64,000 nucleotides of DNA, from NCBI GenBank assembly GCA_047967505.1, contig CM106541.1; one strand, 5' to 3'. This document shows, piece after piece, positions 1-11,549 of the stretch (positions within the stretch are counted from its first letter, which is position 1; each line of letters begins with the position of its first letter). The position numbers and the translations under genes are program-made. The notes under the pieces were generated by a model, which had not been told where the DNA came from, did no database searches, and saw only the letters and a program-made list of their open reading frames with translations. This DNA is from Dipteris shenzhenensis (taxonomy: Eukaryota; Polypodiophyta; Polypodiopsida; Gleicheniales).

Positions 1-15
1 AACAACAACAACAAC
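1..15. repeat. (AAC)5 microsatellite
   Basis: Five perfect AAC units open the window; the array may continue to the left of it. Confidence 0.9.
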
Positions 16-165
16 ATTGTCAGTGACATGCAAAGCCTTCCCTTCTACCTACAACTCCTTCTACACCTTCAAGGGGCAATTGTAGGCATAATGACCTTAT
101 TCTTTACAAAAAAAAACGTACATTAAAAAAAAAACCAAAAAACATACCTAATATGTGTGAATGTC

Positions 166-874
166 CTAGGACCTTCTAAGGCCGATCCCATAAAATCCAC
201 ACGCTTTTAGCCCCAAAGGTTGCCAAAGGAGGTCTTTTCCAATGTACATGCCAAATTCTCCAGGGCACCCCCTAGTCGTATAGCAACAGATTATCCATAA
301 AGGATACCCATGGTACAAAAATTCATCCACAATGTAAGAAGGGGTCCAAGGAATGACCAAAAGAACAATGCCAGTGGAGACAAATGAATGATTGATGAGC
401 TCATTTTGGATCAATTTCGACATGCAACATAGGAGAAAGAGCCCTTCGCTAAGGAATTTGGCCTCATATCCATTCTAAGGAGCTTCACATATTCCAAAAA
501 CTTTCCCAACTTACCAAAGGAAGTAACATGCCCTATGAAGAAAAGGTAAACACCTCCCCAAACCAACATACTCTAATCCTATCCATAGGCACCTCAAAAC
601 AATAGGGATAATTATGGCTAGACTTCGGCCATGATTTTTGCTCTGTGTCTTGGGCTCTGATATGTACATGCAAAATACTCTTAGCCTCTTTGTTAGAGAC
701 CTCAAAAAGGCCTCCACTCACACAAATCACCATCACCTCCTGTTTGTTATCAAGACTCTCCACCTTGTCTACAAAGGTGAGAAACTCCCTCTTGCCAAGC
801 TCATGTACAAATTTCACCTCACCATTAATGCAATTAGATATCAAGTCTGGCTCTACGAGATGCTCGATTCTCAA
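166..874 (-). pseudogene. Decayed unrecognised coding relic
   Basis: On the minus strand an 82-113 residue open stretch (874 down to 533) is followed, through several stops and frame changes, by more protein-like sequence down to about 170. The first part is hydrophilic and includes FVDKVESLDNKQEVMVIC; the later part is rich in Trp and aromatic residues. I recognise no domain. Composition and the spread of stops suggest an old coding sequence, possibly transposon-borne. An overlapping plus-strand frame (638-1159) is open too but looks less protein-like. Function is unknown. Confidence 0.25.
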
Positions 875-888
875 GCCATCGAATGTGT

Positions 889-1042
889 CCTAGCAAGGAT
901 GTTTAGCCTCAGTCTATCCCTTGGAGAGAAGATGGCTACCTACTTCTTGCAACAACGGTGGCTCCTAGTGAGGATGTTTGCACCTCACTCCATCCCTTGG
1001 AGTGAGAAGATGGCCAAATACATCCTACAATATGGTTGGCAT
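889..1042. repeat. Degenerate 75-bp direct repeat, two units
   Basis: Units at 889-963 and 964-1042 share the pattern CTAG-aGGATGTTT...TCcATCCCTTGGAG...GAGAAGATGGC. They are clearly related but diverged. No function is evident. Confidence 0.6.
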
Positions 1043-1117
1043 ATGGTTGGCATGTACCACTCACTGCTCCCTCTCTTAGCTCTCCCTATGTCAAAAGTTG
1101 TAAACCCTAATGCATTG

Positions 1118-2010
1118 TTTGAGTCCCTCCACTTTTTTGGGGGACCTCAAAAAGGGTAGGCTTTTAGTATTTCTCTCTCTAGATCCTGATTTTGCAAGTA
1201 TGCTTGGATCTTTTCTTGAGTGGATTTTGGCTATCCTCATCCTTTCCTTGGGAAACTCAAGAGGTTCTCCCACTTTGTGTAGAGACCCAAGAGTTCCACC
1301 CACCTTGTGGGGGACTCTAGAGGTTTCCCCACTTTGTGTAGAGATCCTAAGGTCCCCCTAAAAGTGAAGGGACTCTTTTCCACGAGGTTCCCTACAAAAG
1401 AGGTCCCCCCTGGAGCTACCTATGAATTGTGTAGAGACCAAAATGTATAAATATCTCTCAATGGAATGAAGCTCCCACTCTCTAGGGTTCAGTGTTTGAG
1501 CTCATTATTGTGTTCATATGTTTTATCTTCATTGCATCCATGCTTCCTTACACTATCATGTTCTAGCATGCCCTTACCCTTGCACTCCCTACCCTTGTAC
1601 TCCATGATCCTACTTCCTTCTCCCTCCTCCTTTCTCCTCCTCCCTCCTCATCCTTCTTCCTCCTCCCTCCTCCTCCCCCTCCTCCCTTCCTCCTCCTACC
1701 TCTTCGTCCTCCTTCCTCCTCCCCCTCCTCCTTTCTCCTCCCTTGTGTGTCCTCCTCAATCCTTTACCCCTTGAAGTTGCGAAGGAGACTATCTTCCCAC
1801 TCCTCAACCCTGAAGTCCTCCTAAGTCTTGCAATCCTCTCTAAACCCTAGAACTCCTAGTTAGCTCTTTCAACCTTATCCTCTTCTAAACCTTGCAACCC
1901 CCTTCTCAACCCTTGAACTCCCATGAGAGGCAATAGCCTCCATCCATCTTTCTTGCCTAGACACAAATGAGACCTAATTTCCATGCTTTAGCCTAAATGG
2001 AATACATCCC
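1118..2010 (+). repeat. LTR-like dispersed repeat, copy 1
   Basis: This stretch matches 35350-36310 over several hundred bases. Shared marks are the CACTTTGTGTAGAGAC repeats, a TATA-type box in TGTATAAATATCTCTCAATGG (1444-1464), the following TTCAGTG...TGTTCTAGCATGCCC block, a (TCC)n tract and the closing CCCTTGAACTCCCATG block. A TATA box followed by transcribed-looking repetitive DNA suggests a solo LTR or non-autonomous LTR element, but no PBS, polypurine tract or target duplication was found. Its first part (about 1155-1250) is inverted relative to the other copy and is bounded by inverted arms at about 1118-1146 and 1350-1376. Confidence 0.6.
1610..1760. repeat. (TCC/CTC)n low-complexity tract
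   Basis: Almost pure pyrimidine run made of TCC, CTC and CTT triplets, inside the LTR-like repeat. The equivalent tract in the other copy is at 35821-36060. Open frames read through it (Ser/Pro/Leu on plus, Glu/Arg/Gly on minus) are composition artefacts. Confidence 0.85.
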
Positions 2011-2328
2011 AAGGCCCTATGCTACAACAAGAATTGACATGACTATAGGTGGCCAACACCCTAAGAACCTAGACTTGGGAGAGACAATGATGACATTTTT
2101 GCATGGTTAATGGGAGGTTAGCATTTAAAGTGAAAACGGAGCACGTGTTTGCATGTGTGAAAAAGAACCCCCTTTAGAAAACCATTCAAGACACCCCTCA
2201 ATGCCAAAGAGTGCAAAAATGATTCCAATTGGTGGAAAAGGATGAGATTTACATCCTAAACAATGTTGACTTAGATGAGCACATTGATACACTAATCACA
2301 AAAAATTAACTCTTAAACGCCCCAAATC
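2010..2328. other. Stretch without recognisable gene
   Basis: No open frame, RNA gene or known repeat could be supported. The sequence ends just before a TATA-like box at 2329. Confidence 0.5.
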
Positions 2329-2337
2329 CTATAAAAG
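2329..2337 (+). promoter_or_regulatory. Candidate TATA box
   Basis: CTATAAAAG is followed about 30 bp downstream by a pyrimidine-rich stretch, the usual layout of a plant core promoter. What it would drive is unclear: the downstream sequence is a low-complexity CT tract. It could be the promoter of a degraded LTR. Confidence 0.35.
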
Positions 2338-2373
2338 CAACACCACACCCCCTTCATTTCTTTCATCTCACTA

Positions 2374-3130
2374 TTGCAAGCCACTTCCATCTCTCCTCCA
2401 TATCCAAGTTCTGTCGAGCCTCCATTATTTTTTGTCTACCTCCATTTTCCATCCTCAACCTTTCATCCACCATCTCCACCACTACCACCACAACTTTTTC
2501 AATCTAGCTCCCTACCTCCTCCACTTTCCTTCCACCTTCTCCCTCCCCTCCACCATCACTTTTTGTCATCCATCCCCTCCAATGCTGCTTTCTTGTCAAA
2601 GCCCCCAACCCCCCCATCTCCATCACCTCCATCTCCACCACTCAAGGTAAACTTTTGCCTCCATTTCCACTCCTTACTCTGTCCACCTCCACCATCGCCC
2701 TTCCTCTCTCCACCCCACCACCCAAATCCTCTCTCTACACCCTCTTCCTTACTCCACCATCCTCTTCCTCTCTCCACCCCACTACCCCCTTCCTCTTTCT
2801 ACACCCTCTTTCTTACTCCACCACCCCTCTTCCACCCTCCCTCTTTCCTCTCTCCTCACCATCCATTATCTTCCCCCCCTTGCATGTCACCTCTCTCTAC
2901 TCTCTCTCTTCTCACTCCTCCATTATTTCCCTAATTATACTCTTCACTCTCGTCCCTCACCCCTCATGTCCACTCTCACACAACCCTCACTCTCTCTCTT
3001 CCCTAGTCCTCTCTCTACACACCCCCTCTGAACTCTCTCTACCCCCCTCTCTAACCTCTCTCTACCCCCTCTTCTAAGCCCTCTCCCTCTCACCTCTCTC
3101 CTCCCTCTAACCCCCCCTTCATTCTGCTTG
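2374..3130. repeat. 750-bp polypyrimidine low-complexity region
   Basis: Strongly C/T-biased DNA on the plus strand, with CTCTCTCTAC-type and CCACCAC-type words. It reads open for 186 codons (2374-2934, Pro/Ser/Leu/His) only because stop codons need A and G. It ends abruptly against the gypsy protease remnant at about 3190. A 12-bp direct repeat GCCGCATGCCGT x2 sits at 3164-3187. Confidence 0.8.
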
Positions 3131-3195
3131 CACACCCTCCCCTGAGTGTCTGGTCCATCGGGTGCCGCATGCCGTGCCGCATGCCGTGTACACGT

Positions 3196-4307
3196 ACCAG
3201 ATATTATTGGGAAGACCATGGCTTTGGGGGCATCAATACTTGATGATTGGGGTATAGATAAGATCACAATCTAGAATTGGGATACTGCTGTGAAAATCAA
3301 TATAGGAACTAGGGAAATCAAGCACACTATACCCAAGAATATTGATGACACTTCTTCCACCACAGCCACCAGTCATACATCACTTGAAGTCAAACCCATA
3401 GAATGTGATAGCCAAAGTGGCATCAACAATTGGATATAGGTATTGGCCACAATTGACAACTAGAAGACAAGGCATCCAATGTTCCTAGATGTGGACACAC
3501 AAATGATAAAGCTAGAACCACCAATCTAGGATGAAGAATCAAAAGTAGTGGGGATAAACCTATCTTCATGACATGCATAGAATAGGATAGTGACCATGAA
3601 GAGGCCATCATTGGAGGCTATGGTGAAGATTTTGATTGGTTTTGGAAACAAAAGTGGAGAATGCCACATTACAAGGTCAAATCTTTGATAACGGCTTGGC
3701 CATCCTTCACACATGAATGGCAATAGAGTATCCCAAGTTATACCCCCTAGCAAAAACAATCAATAGATGGTCAAGGAAGAAGAAAGAGGGTGTGCAAAGC
3801 TAGAAGGCTAAGGTGGAGCACTTCAACGAGTTTGAGAGAATGCAAGCCAAAATGGTGGAACTATACTGAACCAAGGCCACCCAAGTGCAGGAACCACCAA
3901 AATTACAATGGGACGCAAAGGGCCTTGAGGGTGTATGCATGGTGGTAGAGGAACCACTCTTTCAAAACAAAATGCCCATTGATAATCCAACACTGATATC
4001 CAAGAGAAGGAAGTTTCGCAAGTTGAAACCCAATGTGTGGATGAAGACTGAGTTGGATATTATACACAAAAGAAAAAAGCAAGTGGGCACTGATTCAATA
4101 GATCAAGATTCTTCCCACAACAATTAGTAGCATGAATAGCTAGGCAAGCACCTCATAATTCTATGAAAGCCTTAGGGAAGTACCTTACTATTTCAAAATT
4201 TATACAAGGGGAAATGCAACAATAGCCATGCCTAGACCAATTAGGGAATCATAGATCAAGGAAACAAAACGACTAGGGGAAACTAGTTTATGAGGGGCTG
4301 GCCAAGA
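3196..4307 (+). pseudogene. Ty3/gypsy protease C-terminus to pre-RT linker, copy 1
   Basis: Starts with ILLGRPWL (3199-3222), the C-terminal signature of retropepsin in plant Ty3/gypsy polyproteins. It then follows, with many stops and frame changes, the same sequence as the better copy at 6720-8040, including a frame at 3885-4127 ending in a Lys-rich segment. Retropepsin would cut the gag-pol precursor; this copy cannot make a product. The two copies are diverged direct repeats about 3.5 kb apart, so they may be two insertions or an old duplication. The copy stops where the inverted-repeat array begins at 4308. Confidence 0.7.
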
Positions 4308-4910
4308 AAAAAATTTGGAAGGAGAAGAGTAAAAGCCTGTGTACATCAGTGAGCCACAATCTAGTTGAGTAAATCAGGCTTTAGTGAGTTACTGATGTAC
4401 ACATGCTTTTTCTCTTCTCCTTCCAAATTTTTACTAATGGAACTAATGTACACAGGCTTTTACTCAGTAATTGTGGAGAAGAGTAAAAGCCACCTTATTG
4501 ATGTACACTTTTACTCTTCTCACTAAGCCTATGTACTGATGTACACAAGATTTTACTCTTCTCCTTCTAAATTTACTAAAGCCTATGTATTGATGTACAT
4601 AGGCTTTTACTCACTAATTGTGGAGAAGAGTAAAAGCATGTGTACATCAGTATGCATGAAACTGTTCCATTTGTCCCATGTAGTGGAGAGATGAGGGACT
4701 ATAAAAGATGCAATTTCTAACTTGTTTAGCCATTCTGAACCTTGTGGTCTACAAGGATTGTGGTTCAACATGTATTGATCCAAATTGATGTAGACAGGCT
4801 TTTACTATTGTACATAGGCTTTTACAGATCTATTGGTTCAACATGTATTGATCCAAACTGATGTACACATGCTTTTACTCACACTAATTATGGAGAATAG
4901 TAAAAGCCTC
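4308..4910. repeat. Cluster of inverted repeats built from a gypsy pol segment
   Basis: About ten copies, in both orientations, of a 20-45 bp word related to GGAGAAGAGTAAAAGCC plus TGTGTACATCAGT. The longest pair is 4308-4352 against 4385-4432 (about 45-bp arms, 32-bp loop). Others lie around 4445-4465, 4473-4493, 4499-4520, 4530-4575, 4575-4612, 4620-4651, 4786-4800 and 4858-4908. The intact gypsy copy has the parent sequence once, at about 8012-8048 (coding for GEEEKLVYIG), so the cluster looks like a local amplification of element sequence. Confidence 0.75.
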
Positions 4911-4929
4911 CTTATTGATCTAAACTAAT

Positions 4930-5240
4930 CATGGGAAGCCTTCCTAGAAGTGTGCATGAGGTGCACACAAGTCAACCTTAGCCTAATCATTTGTATCTCA
5001 ATAATGTTTCTTTATAACTTGGGAAGGCCCAAGTTTTCCTTCTCTTCCTTCTTCAGAACATTAGCTTTGGGACTAGTTTTTTGAACAAGTATTTGATGAC
5101 TTTGGGAGGGATGTCATTATATGTGTAACCTAGAGGAAATCCTAAAGTTGGATGGCATCATTTAGATTCTAGATCTTCCATTAGAGATGCTCATGTAAAT
5201 GACCTTAAAAACAAAAGAATATAAAAACCAAAAACAAGAA
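4930..5240. other. Stretch without recognisable gene
   Basis: Between the inverted-repeat cluster and the gypsy gag relic. I see no coding, RNA or repeat signal in it. Confidence 0.5.
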
Positions 5241-6190
5241 AGCTTGAAGCACCAAGTCTTCTAAGAACGGAAGCACTTCCACCAAGGATCGCACCACTGA
5301 GGACTGCCGAGTGGAAGCCATGGACTTAAGGGTGAAGGAAGAGATGATGCAAGCCATAGCGCAAAATTTGCACGTCTCTTAGCCATCATAGTACCCAAGA
5401 AGGGAGAATGTCTGGTTCCCACACTATATGGCCAACTGCATAGCCAATGAGTGCCAATCCTAAGGAGCATGCTCATCCCACTAGAAGTGGCCCAAACCCC
5501 AAGGTTATGGTGTGCCATTTGCAATGTTGTAGGCCATGATGTAAACACATGCTTCTACAATATGAGGGTTGCACAATCCCAACCCCAACAGTACCAACGG
5601 CCACCAATCCTAGTATATAGGTAGCTAGTACTAGCACCCAATGCACAAGTGCCATGGCTCAATCCCATCCTTGCGACGACACAAGTGCCTCAACTATTGA
5701 GAAAGCCCAATCCTCCGCACAACTTTCGAGCCCCCAATCTTGCTCCAGAGTTCCTCCAACCTAAAGAACTGGAACCACAATATGAATATGAATAAAATAC
5801 ACCATGTACTACATGGATGGTGCCAGAGGACTCATTCCAGTGTATGCCAATCAAGTAAGAGCAACCACATATCGAGCGCCCATCAAGTACTTTGGTTGTG
5901 GAGAAAACCTTTAGATTGCTAGGTGCCCTCACAAAGGTAGCCCAAGTACTTTCCAACACGTGTGCAGAGATTATGGAGTTAGGCATGTGTGCATAGATTT
6001 CCCATGCAGAGCAAAGCCTTTATCTCCCTATCAAGCAAAGCTGGATGTGCCCCTTGGAATCATTGGCATAGAGAATCACAATGTGGCAACACCATGTGTT
6101 GCATCCCAAGTAGTACTAGTGATAGCAAGGAAGAAAAACGAAGCAACACAACAAAAACTAATTTTTGCTCAGAAAGCAAAAGGTCATAGT
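5240..6190 (+). pseudogene. Ty3/gypsy gag relic with zinc knuckle
   Basis: A broken plus-strand frame carries PRLWCAICNVVGHDVNTC (about 5500-5553), a CX2CX4HX4C zinc knuckle of the retroviral nucleocapsid type, followed by a Gln-rich segment. A weaker Cys/His-rich remnant follows near 5890-5990 (FGCGEN...RCPH, then CRDYG..HVC). Zinc knuckles bind the element's RNA during packaging. It lies upstream, in the same orientation, of the protease-RT remnant at 6.45-8.33 kb, so both probably belong to one element. Stops and frame shifts abolish function. Confidence 0.55.
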
Positions 6191-6449
6191 TCTCTTTTTC
6201 CACCTTCTCTCATAACTTTTATTCTTTCAAGGATAGCCATACTAAACAACATCTGTGTATCCCTTTTGTATATCATGGTATTGTAAGGTTTTACCTGTAC
6301 TAGTGTTTTACATTTGCTTTTTCTTTAACCACTGTTGATGATACATCCATGTGGTTTCTTTATTGAATTTTTGTTGTATTGAGAATTTGTCCTACAATGT
6401 GGGAGAATTTCAAGGGTTGGATAGAATCGGCACAATGTTTCCCACCACT

Positions 6450-8333
6450 TGAAGAGGATAAAGGCTATATCAATGAAATTTGGTGCTAGGGATGACATAA
6501 AAAATGTACCATCCCCCAAAAGCATAAAACCTTCGATCAATACTCTGCAATAGTGGATGTGAGGTGGGTGTTAACATTATTGCAAAGGATCTTTATGAAG
6601 AATGGGACCTCCCACCAATGAGGAATGCCACATTCAACACCACTAGAAATTGTTGACAATGTGGCAACAAAAATTGTGGGAGTCAAGTTCACCATACTAG
6701 ATTTTCCCCAAGGATTGGCTGGCATACTAGATATTATTAGGACAACCATGGCTTCAAGAGACATCATTACTCCATGATTGGGGTACAAATAGGATTACAA
6801 TCTAGAATTGAGATATTTCTATGAAAATCCAGTTGAGAACTGGGGAAATCAAGCCTGCTATACACAGGAATATTGATGACACTTCTTCCACCATAGCCAT
6901 AAGTCACGCATCACTTGAACTCAAACCCATAGAAGGTGATAGCCAAAGTGACATCAACAATTGGATACAAGCATTGGCCACAATGACAACTGCAAATAGC
7001 ACATCCAATGCCACCAGATGTGGATGCACAAATGATACAGCTAGAACCACCAATTTGGAATGAAGAATAAGAGGTGATGGATGTACCTATCTTCATGACA
7101 GGCTTTGAATGGGATAATGATCCTAAAGAGGCCATAATTGAAGGCTATGGTGAAGATTTTGATTGGGATCTAGAAACAAAAGTGGAGAATACCACATTAG
7201 AAGGTCAAATCTTTGATAATGACTTGGCCATCCTTCACGCATTGATGGTGGTAGACTATCCCAGGTTAGATCCTCTAGCAGAAACAAACAACATATGGTC
7301 ATGGAAGAAGAAAGAGGGTGTGCAATTCCAAACGACTAGGGTGGAGAACTTCAATGAGTCTGAAAGGATGCAATCCAGAGTGGTGGAACTATACTTAACC
7401 AAGCCCACCCAATTGAAGGAACTAGCAAAATTAGAATGGGACTCAAAGGGTCATGAGGGTGCATGCATGGTGGAGGGACCACTCTTTGAAAACAAAGTGC
7501 CCATTGAGAATCTAGCACTAGTCTCCCAAAGAAAGAAGTTTGTAAGTTCAAACCTAATGTGTGGATGAAGACTAACTGGATAGTACACAAAAAAATAAAA
7601 AGCAAGTGCATGTCGATTCAACAGATCAAGACTCCTCCACATCGAGAAGTAGCATGAATAGTGAGGCTAGCACCTCATAATGCTATGAAAGCCTAAGTTC
7701 AAACCTAATGTGCGAATGAAGACTAAGCTAGATAGTACACATGAAAAATGAAAAGCAAGTACATGTCAATTCAACATATCAAGACTCCTCCACATCAAGA
7801 AGTAGCATGATTAGTGAGGCTAGCACCTCACAATGCTATGAGAGCCTTAGGGAAGTACTTGACTATTTCAAAAATTATACAAGGGGAAACACGACAATGG
7901 CCATGCCTAGACCAATCAAAGAATATGAGCTCAAGAAAACAAAAGGACTAAGGGAAACCCTTATTTATGAGGGACCGCCGGCCAAGGCCAAAAAATTGGA
8001 TCTTGCCTTGGAAGGAGAAGAGGAAAAACTTGTGTACATTGGCAAGCAACCTACTAAAGAGGAAGAAAAAGAACCAAAAGTGCTGCTAATGGATTACAGG
8101 GACTGTATGGCTTGGTCCTATAAGGACATGAAAGGGATATCCCCTCAAGTTGCAATACACACCATACCAATTAGGAAAGGATCCAAGCTTAAGGTATGTA
8201 GACCCTATAGAACATTTCCAAAGTATGGCACCCATGTCTATGAAAAACTAGAAAAATTATTGAATGCTGGTTTCATTTATGAGATCAAGCACATTGACTG
8301 GGAGTGTAGCATCATAAATACGCGTAGATGCTA
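6450..8333 (+). pseudogene. Ty3/gypsy protease to reverse transcriptase N-terminus, copy 2
   Basis: A degraded protease comes first, ending in ILLGQPWL (about 6731-6754; consensus ILGRPWL). A hydrophilic linker follows (7074-7568), and then a frame at 7741-8349 with CMAWSYKDMKGIS and EKLLNAGFIYEIKHIDW. These are the segments just before and at the start of the reverse transcriptase of plant Ty3/gypsy elements of the Tat/Athila type. The catalytic RT core (YxDD), RNase H and integrase are missing; the homology ends at about 8333. The linker contains a 151-bp tandem duplication (7544-7845). Non-functional. Confidence 0.8.
7544..7845. repeat. 151-bp tandem duplication in gypsy linker
   Basis: Units 7544-7694 and 7695-7845 both start AAGTTCAAACCTAATGTG and both contain the CAAGACTCCTCCACATC and GAGGCTAGCACCTCA words. 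The period of 151 is not a multiple of three, so the duplication shifts the frame. Confidence 0.8.
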
Positions 8334-8339
8334 TGGGAA

Positions 8340-8840
8340 ACAAAGATAAACAACACACGTAACATCCATGAGAACGGAATATAGATAATGCAATAGAGAC
8401 CAAACACTAAAGATCACTATATTCCAAAGCAAGAGCTCACATAACAACTGTGTACAATACAACATTGGAATGCTAGTAATAGCATGCGTACAGAACCATC
8501 TGGCGGTTAGAGAAGTGGCCATTGAAGACTCAATCACTTGGAGATCTGGACCACCAACCCTTGCGGCTAACCTACCCTCGCACACCCCTCAGAGTCACTA
8601 TTGCTAACCCATATGGTTATGCAATAACACATGGCATTCATGGTGGATTGTGCAAACCACACATGCACATCCCCGGAACTGAAGTTAGATGCCTACATAG
8701 TGTATAGTGTAAGTGCAACAATCATTTTAGGCATAGCCTCGATATAGAACCAGGTGAAGGAAGTTAATTCTCACCCTTCACTCAGTACACATGAATTACA
8801 AAGCATCTCATTTCCAAAAACACTCAGAAAAACATCCATT
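8340..8840. other. Stretch without recognisable gene
   Basis: After the gypsy RT remnant ends I find no supported coding or RNA feature. Short open frames here show no family signature. Confidence 0.45.
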
Positions 8841-8849
8841 GTCATTAGT

Positions 8850-10396
8850 CAAAATGGTTGTTTGAACGTCCGTTGTTGTTTCTCCTGCCTGTACAAAAGC
8901 ATCGCCACATTTCAAACATCCTTGATCTTGCCTGTCCAAAAGCAACCCACATTTCGGACATCTCCTATCTTTATTCTACGAGGCCTTTCCATAGCCATTG
9001 CCGTAGTCCTACTCTTCATTTGAACTAGAAATACACTGAACAGGTGCATCAATGACACCCACCTTGCTTAGTCCCACATCACCGCTTTCAGGTAACTCCA
9101 TTTGCAAATGTGTCATCGCTCCACTTGAACCAGTAGCAGTAGTCTCTAGTTGCCTCTTTTGCAACCACATTTTCAGCCTGCGATCCTACTCCAGATTCAT
9201 CAGCCACTACAACCACTTGCTGTTCAGGCCACTCCTCCATGGGCAGCATCTCATCTATCTAAGCAATTGCTGTTGCCATCATTCCTTTGCCATCACTGGT
9301 CTAAATCTCACCATCGGTTCATAAGAAGGAGGATTTGGCAATCCAGGGAAAGCCATGTGCTTATTATAGAACTTCTCCAAATACTTATCCGCTTCTTTCC
9401 ACCAAGGAGGACGAGGAGACAATGTCAGACTAAAGGAGTGGCACAATTCTAACCATAGACATAGGAAATGCCTCTGTCGCTTTAGCACATCCACTCTTTT
9501 GCTATTACAAACAATGGATTCCACAATGCCATCCCCCAACTCTTCATACTTTGCTTGCTAATCCTCCGCAATCTGCACGGACTCCGTGACAACTCCTTTC
9601 CCCTTATTTGTGTACTCTTTTGCAGATCGAAATCCGCACTAGCCCCTGCATCTCCATCCGTTCTAATGCTGATGCAGAACCAACTCCTGACATGTTTACG
9701 AAATAACAGCCATACTTCAGCGTGCAATCTATTTGTCCCATTCTGCCCACACCATCCACCGCAATATGTCTGAAGTACCTCCAAAAATCCTCGATGTAGT
9801 GGTCACTAGAGTCACCATCACCCTTTCTGCCATGACCAGTTGTGCAAGTGGTGGAACTACATGAATTTGCGTTGATGCCACCCCACTAGTGAAGACACCC
9901 ACCGTTCCACCTGCATGAGAAGTAGTCAAGGGTGCAAGGGTAGAGACTAAGATGAGGCCCTTTTCTTCGTTGCTTCTTAGCCACTCTTCCAGTAGACCCC
10001 TCATCCTCTTCCTATGTAGGCCCCTCAGGCTGAAGAGTGAGTACCAATGTAGTAGTCCGTCGAGGTGCCGTAGACTCCAGATGCAAGGGGAACAATATCT
10101 CCAGAATCTGCCCAATCTTTGAATTCACCGTCTGCTTCTTTTCCACTGCTGTCACCACCCGTAAAGCTTCTGCATGAATCTGCTCCTTCAGAATCTGCCC
10201 CCATGGCACCATCCGCTGCTCAGCAATCACAATCATCCCTCGAGTCTTAGGAGTGATTGTATAAGTTTTGGCCTGCAAAAACATAGACTTGAGTATCCAC
10301 CGATAGAGATTCTGCATCTATGCATCCGAGCATCCACTCAGCTTGTATTCTCCCCGAGCATGAACTCCAAACTCAGCCTCCATTGCCTCCACTGAA
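8850..10396 (-). pseudogene. Unrecognised protein relic with C-terminal zinc-ribbon-like Cys cluster
   Basis: Reading the minus strand from 10317 downwards, a broken but coherent protein can be followed: MQNLYRWILKSMF... (10317-10012), then a Lys/Arg-rich stretch, FWRYFRHIAVDGVGRMGQ (about 9790), a Trp/Pro-rich segment (9539-9279), and near 8900-8960 a CPKCGLLLDRQDQGCLKCG cluster shaped like a zinc ribbon. Several frameshifts and stops interrupt it. I do not recognise the family. It abuts the copia gag at 10396/10397 on the same strand, so it may be transposon-borne or simply where the copia element is broken. Function unknown. Confidence 0.35.
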
Positions 10397-10975
10397 TTTT
10401 GAAGTTCCTCCTGAAGAAGATGCACCCCCATTTCTCTGCTCTTCAGAAATTAGAAGAGCAAACAACTCCTCAAAATCAGGAAATTTTTCACGGATGGCAA
10501 TGGATGTCCGGAACTGTACGTAATCCCTTCCTAGACCATTCAAGGTCACAGAAACCAAATCATCATCTTCCACTGGTGACCCAATGGAAGCAAGTGCATC
10601 TGCAATTTTCTTCACCTTCATGTGGTAGTCATTGATGCTCATATTTTCTCTCTGCACATTGTGCAACTCCTGCTTGAGCTGAATTTTCCTGGCTTGTGTG
10701 TTTGTGTTGTACATTTTTGCCAAAGTATCCCATGCCTCCTTTGGCGTACTTGCATCCTAAATATGCACAATCATAGAATCTGAAATACTGATAGAAAGCC
10801 AGTACATAGCTTTTTTGGCTCTCTCATGCCATCCTTTAAATGCCTACATTTCCTATTGATTGGGAACATTAGGAAGAACTGGTTCTTCTTCATTTCCTCT
10901 AATAAACTCCCGATAGCCTTTTCCCATAAGGAAATTCGTTATTCTAAGCTTCCATGCCTGGAAGTTGTTCTTGTC
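10397..10975 (-). pseudogene. Ty1/copia gag, family A (second copy)
   Basis: The frame 10723-10373 encodes a copia Gag of the UBN2/Retrotran_gag_2 type: ARKIQLKQELHNVQRENM, DYHMKVKKIADAL, LNGLGRDYVQFRTSI. It is a close copy of the plus-strand Gag at 53.7-54.3 kb, and upstream homology continues to about 10975. Gag forms the cytoplasmic particle that packages element RNA. After the Ser/Gly-rich SSSGGTSK at 10397 homology stops abruptly, so the nucleocapsid knuckle and all of pol are absent. Where the 53.7-kb copy has TAG stops (54044, 54053, 54287) this copy still has Gln, which makes it the less decayed Gag. Confidence 0.85.
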
Positions 10976-11549
10976 AAGCTTTTCAGTCACAATCTGTGAA
11001 AGAGAATCAGACACCATTACAAAACACTGCAAAATATTCTGTCATTGCAAAAAAACACAGCTTTTGCCTCACATGGGCAGATCTACAAAATTGACGAAAG
11101 TGGTATTTGAGCACAAATCACTTCCTAGTGACGATTTTGCATCAACAGGCAACAAGGATGATTCTGCAACTCCCAATATCTCTGCGCATAGGCATACGAT
11201 GCAATTTCTGTGGCAACTTTTCACCGACCAGCAGAGCAGTGGTCGCACAGCAAAAATAGGGCCTTTTTCTGAGTGCTTGCGAAGAACTTCTGCCTTCAAA
11301 ATGGGCCCTGAAATGGCATCGAATCAGAAAAATAAAGTCATCGAGGGCTTTGCCTCTACCCGCAGCATATACTGCCCTCTCGTCACACTACGAAGGGCGT
11401 CTCAATCTGAGACAGTGCACTCTTGCACTTTCTGACTGTGCTACCTGCAAAGATTTGCTCCCAAACTCGAAAAAGGAAAGCAACATTGGTCCTCTTACCA
11501 AGACACCGCGAACTTGGTTTGCTTTCTTGAGCTCCTTACCATGAACCAG
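10976..11549 (-). other. Copia family A leader (5' untranslated)
   Basis: Reverse complement of the region 53183-53708 between PBS and gag of the other family A copy. No gene of its own. Confidence 0.75.

Noticed and set aside
2374-2934. 186-codon Ser/Pro/Leu/His-rich open frame
   Set aside because: It lies in nearly pure pyrimidine DNA, where stops are excluded by composition; no domain or start context supports a gene.
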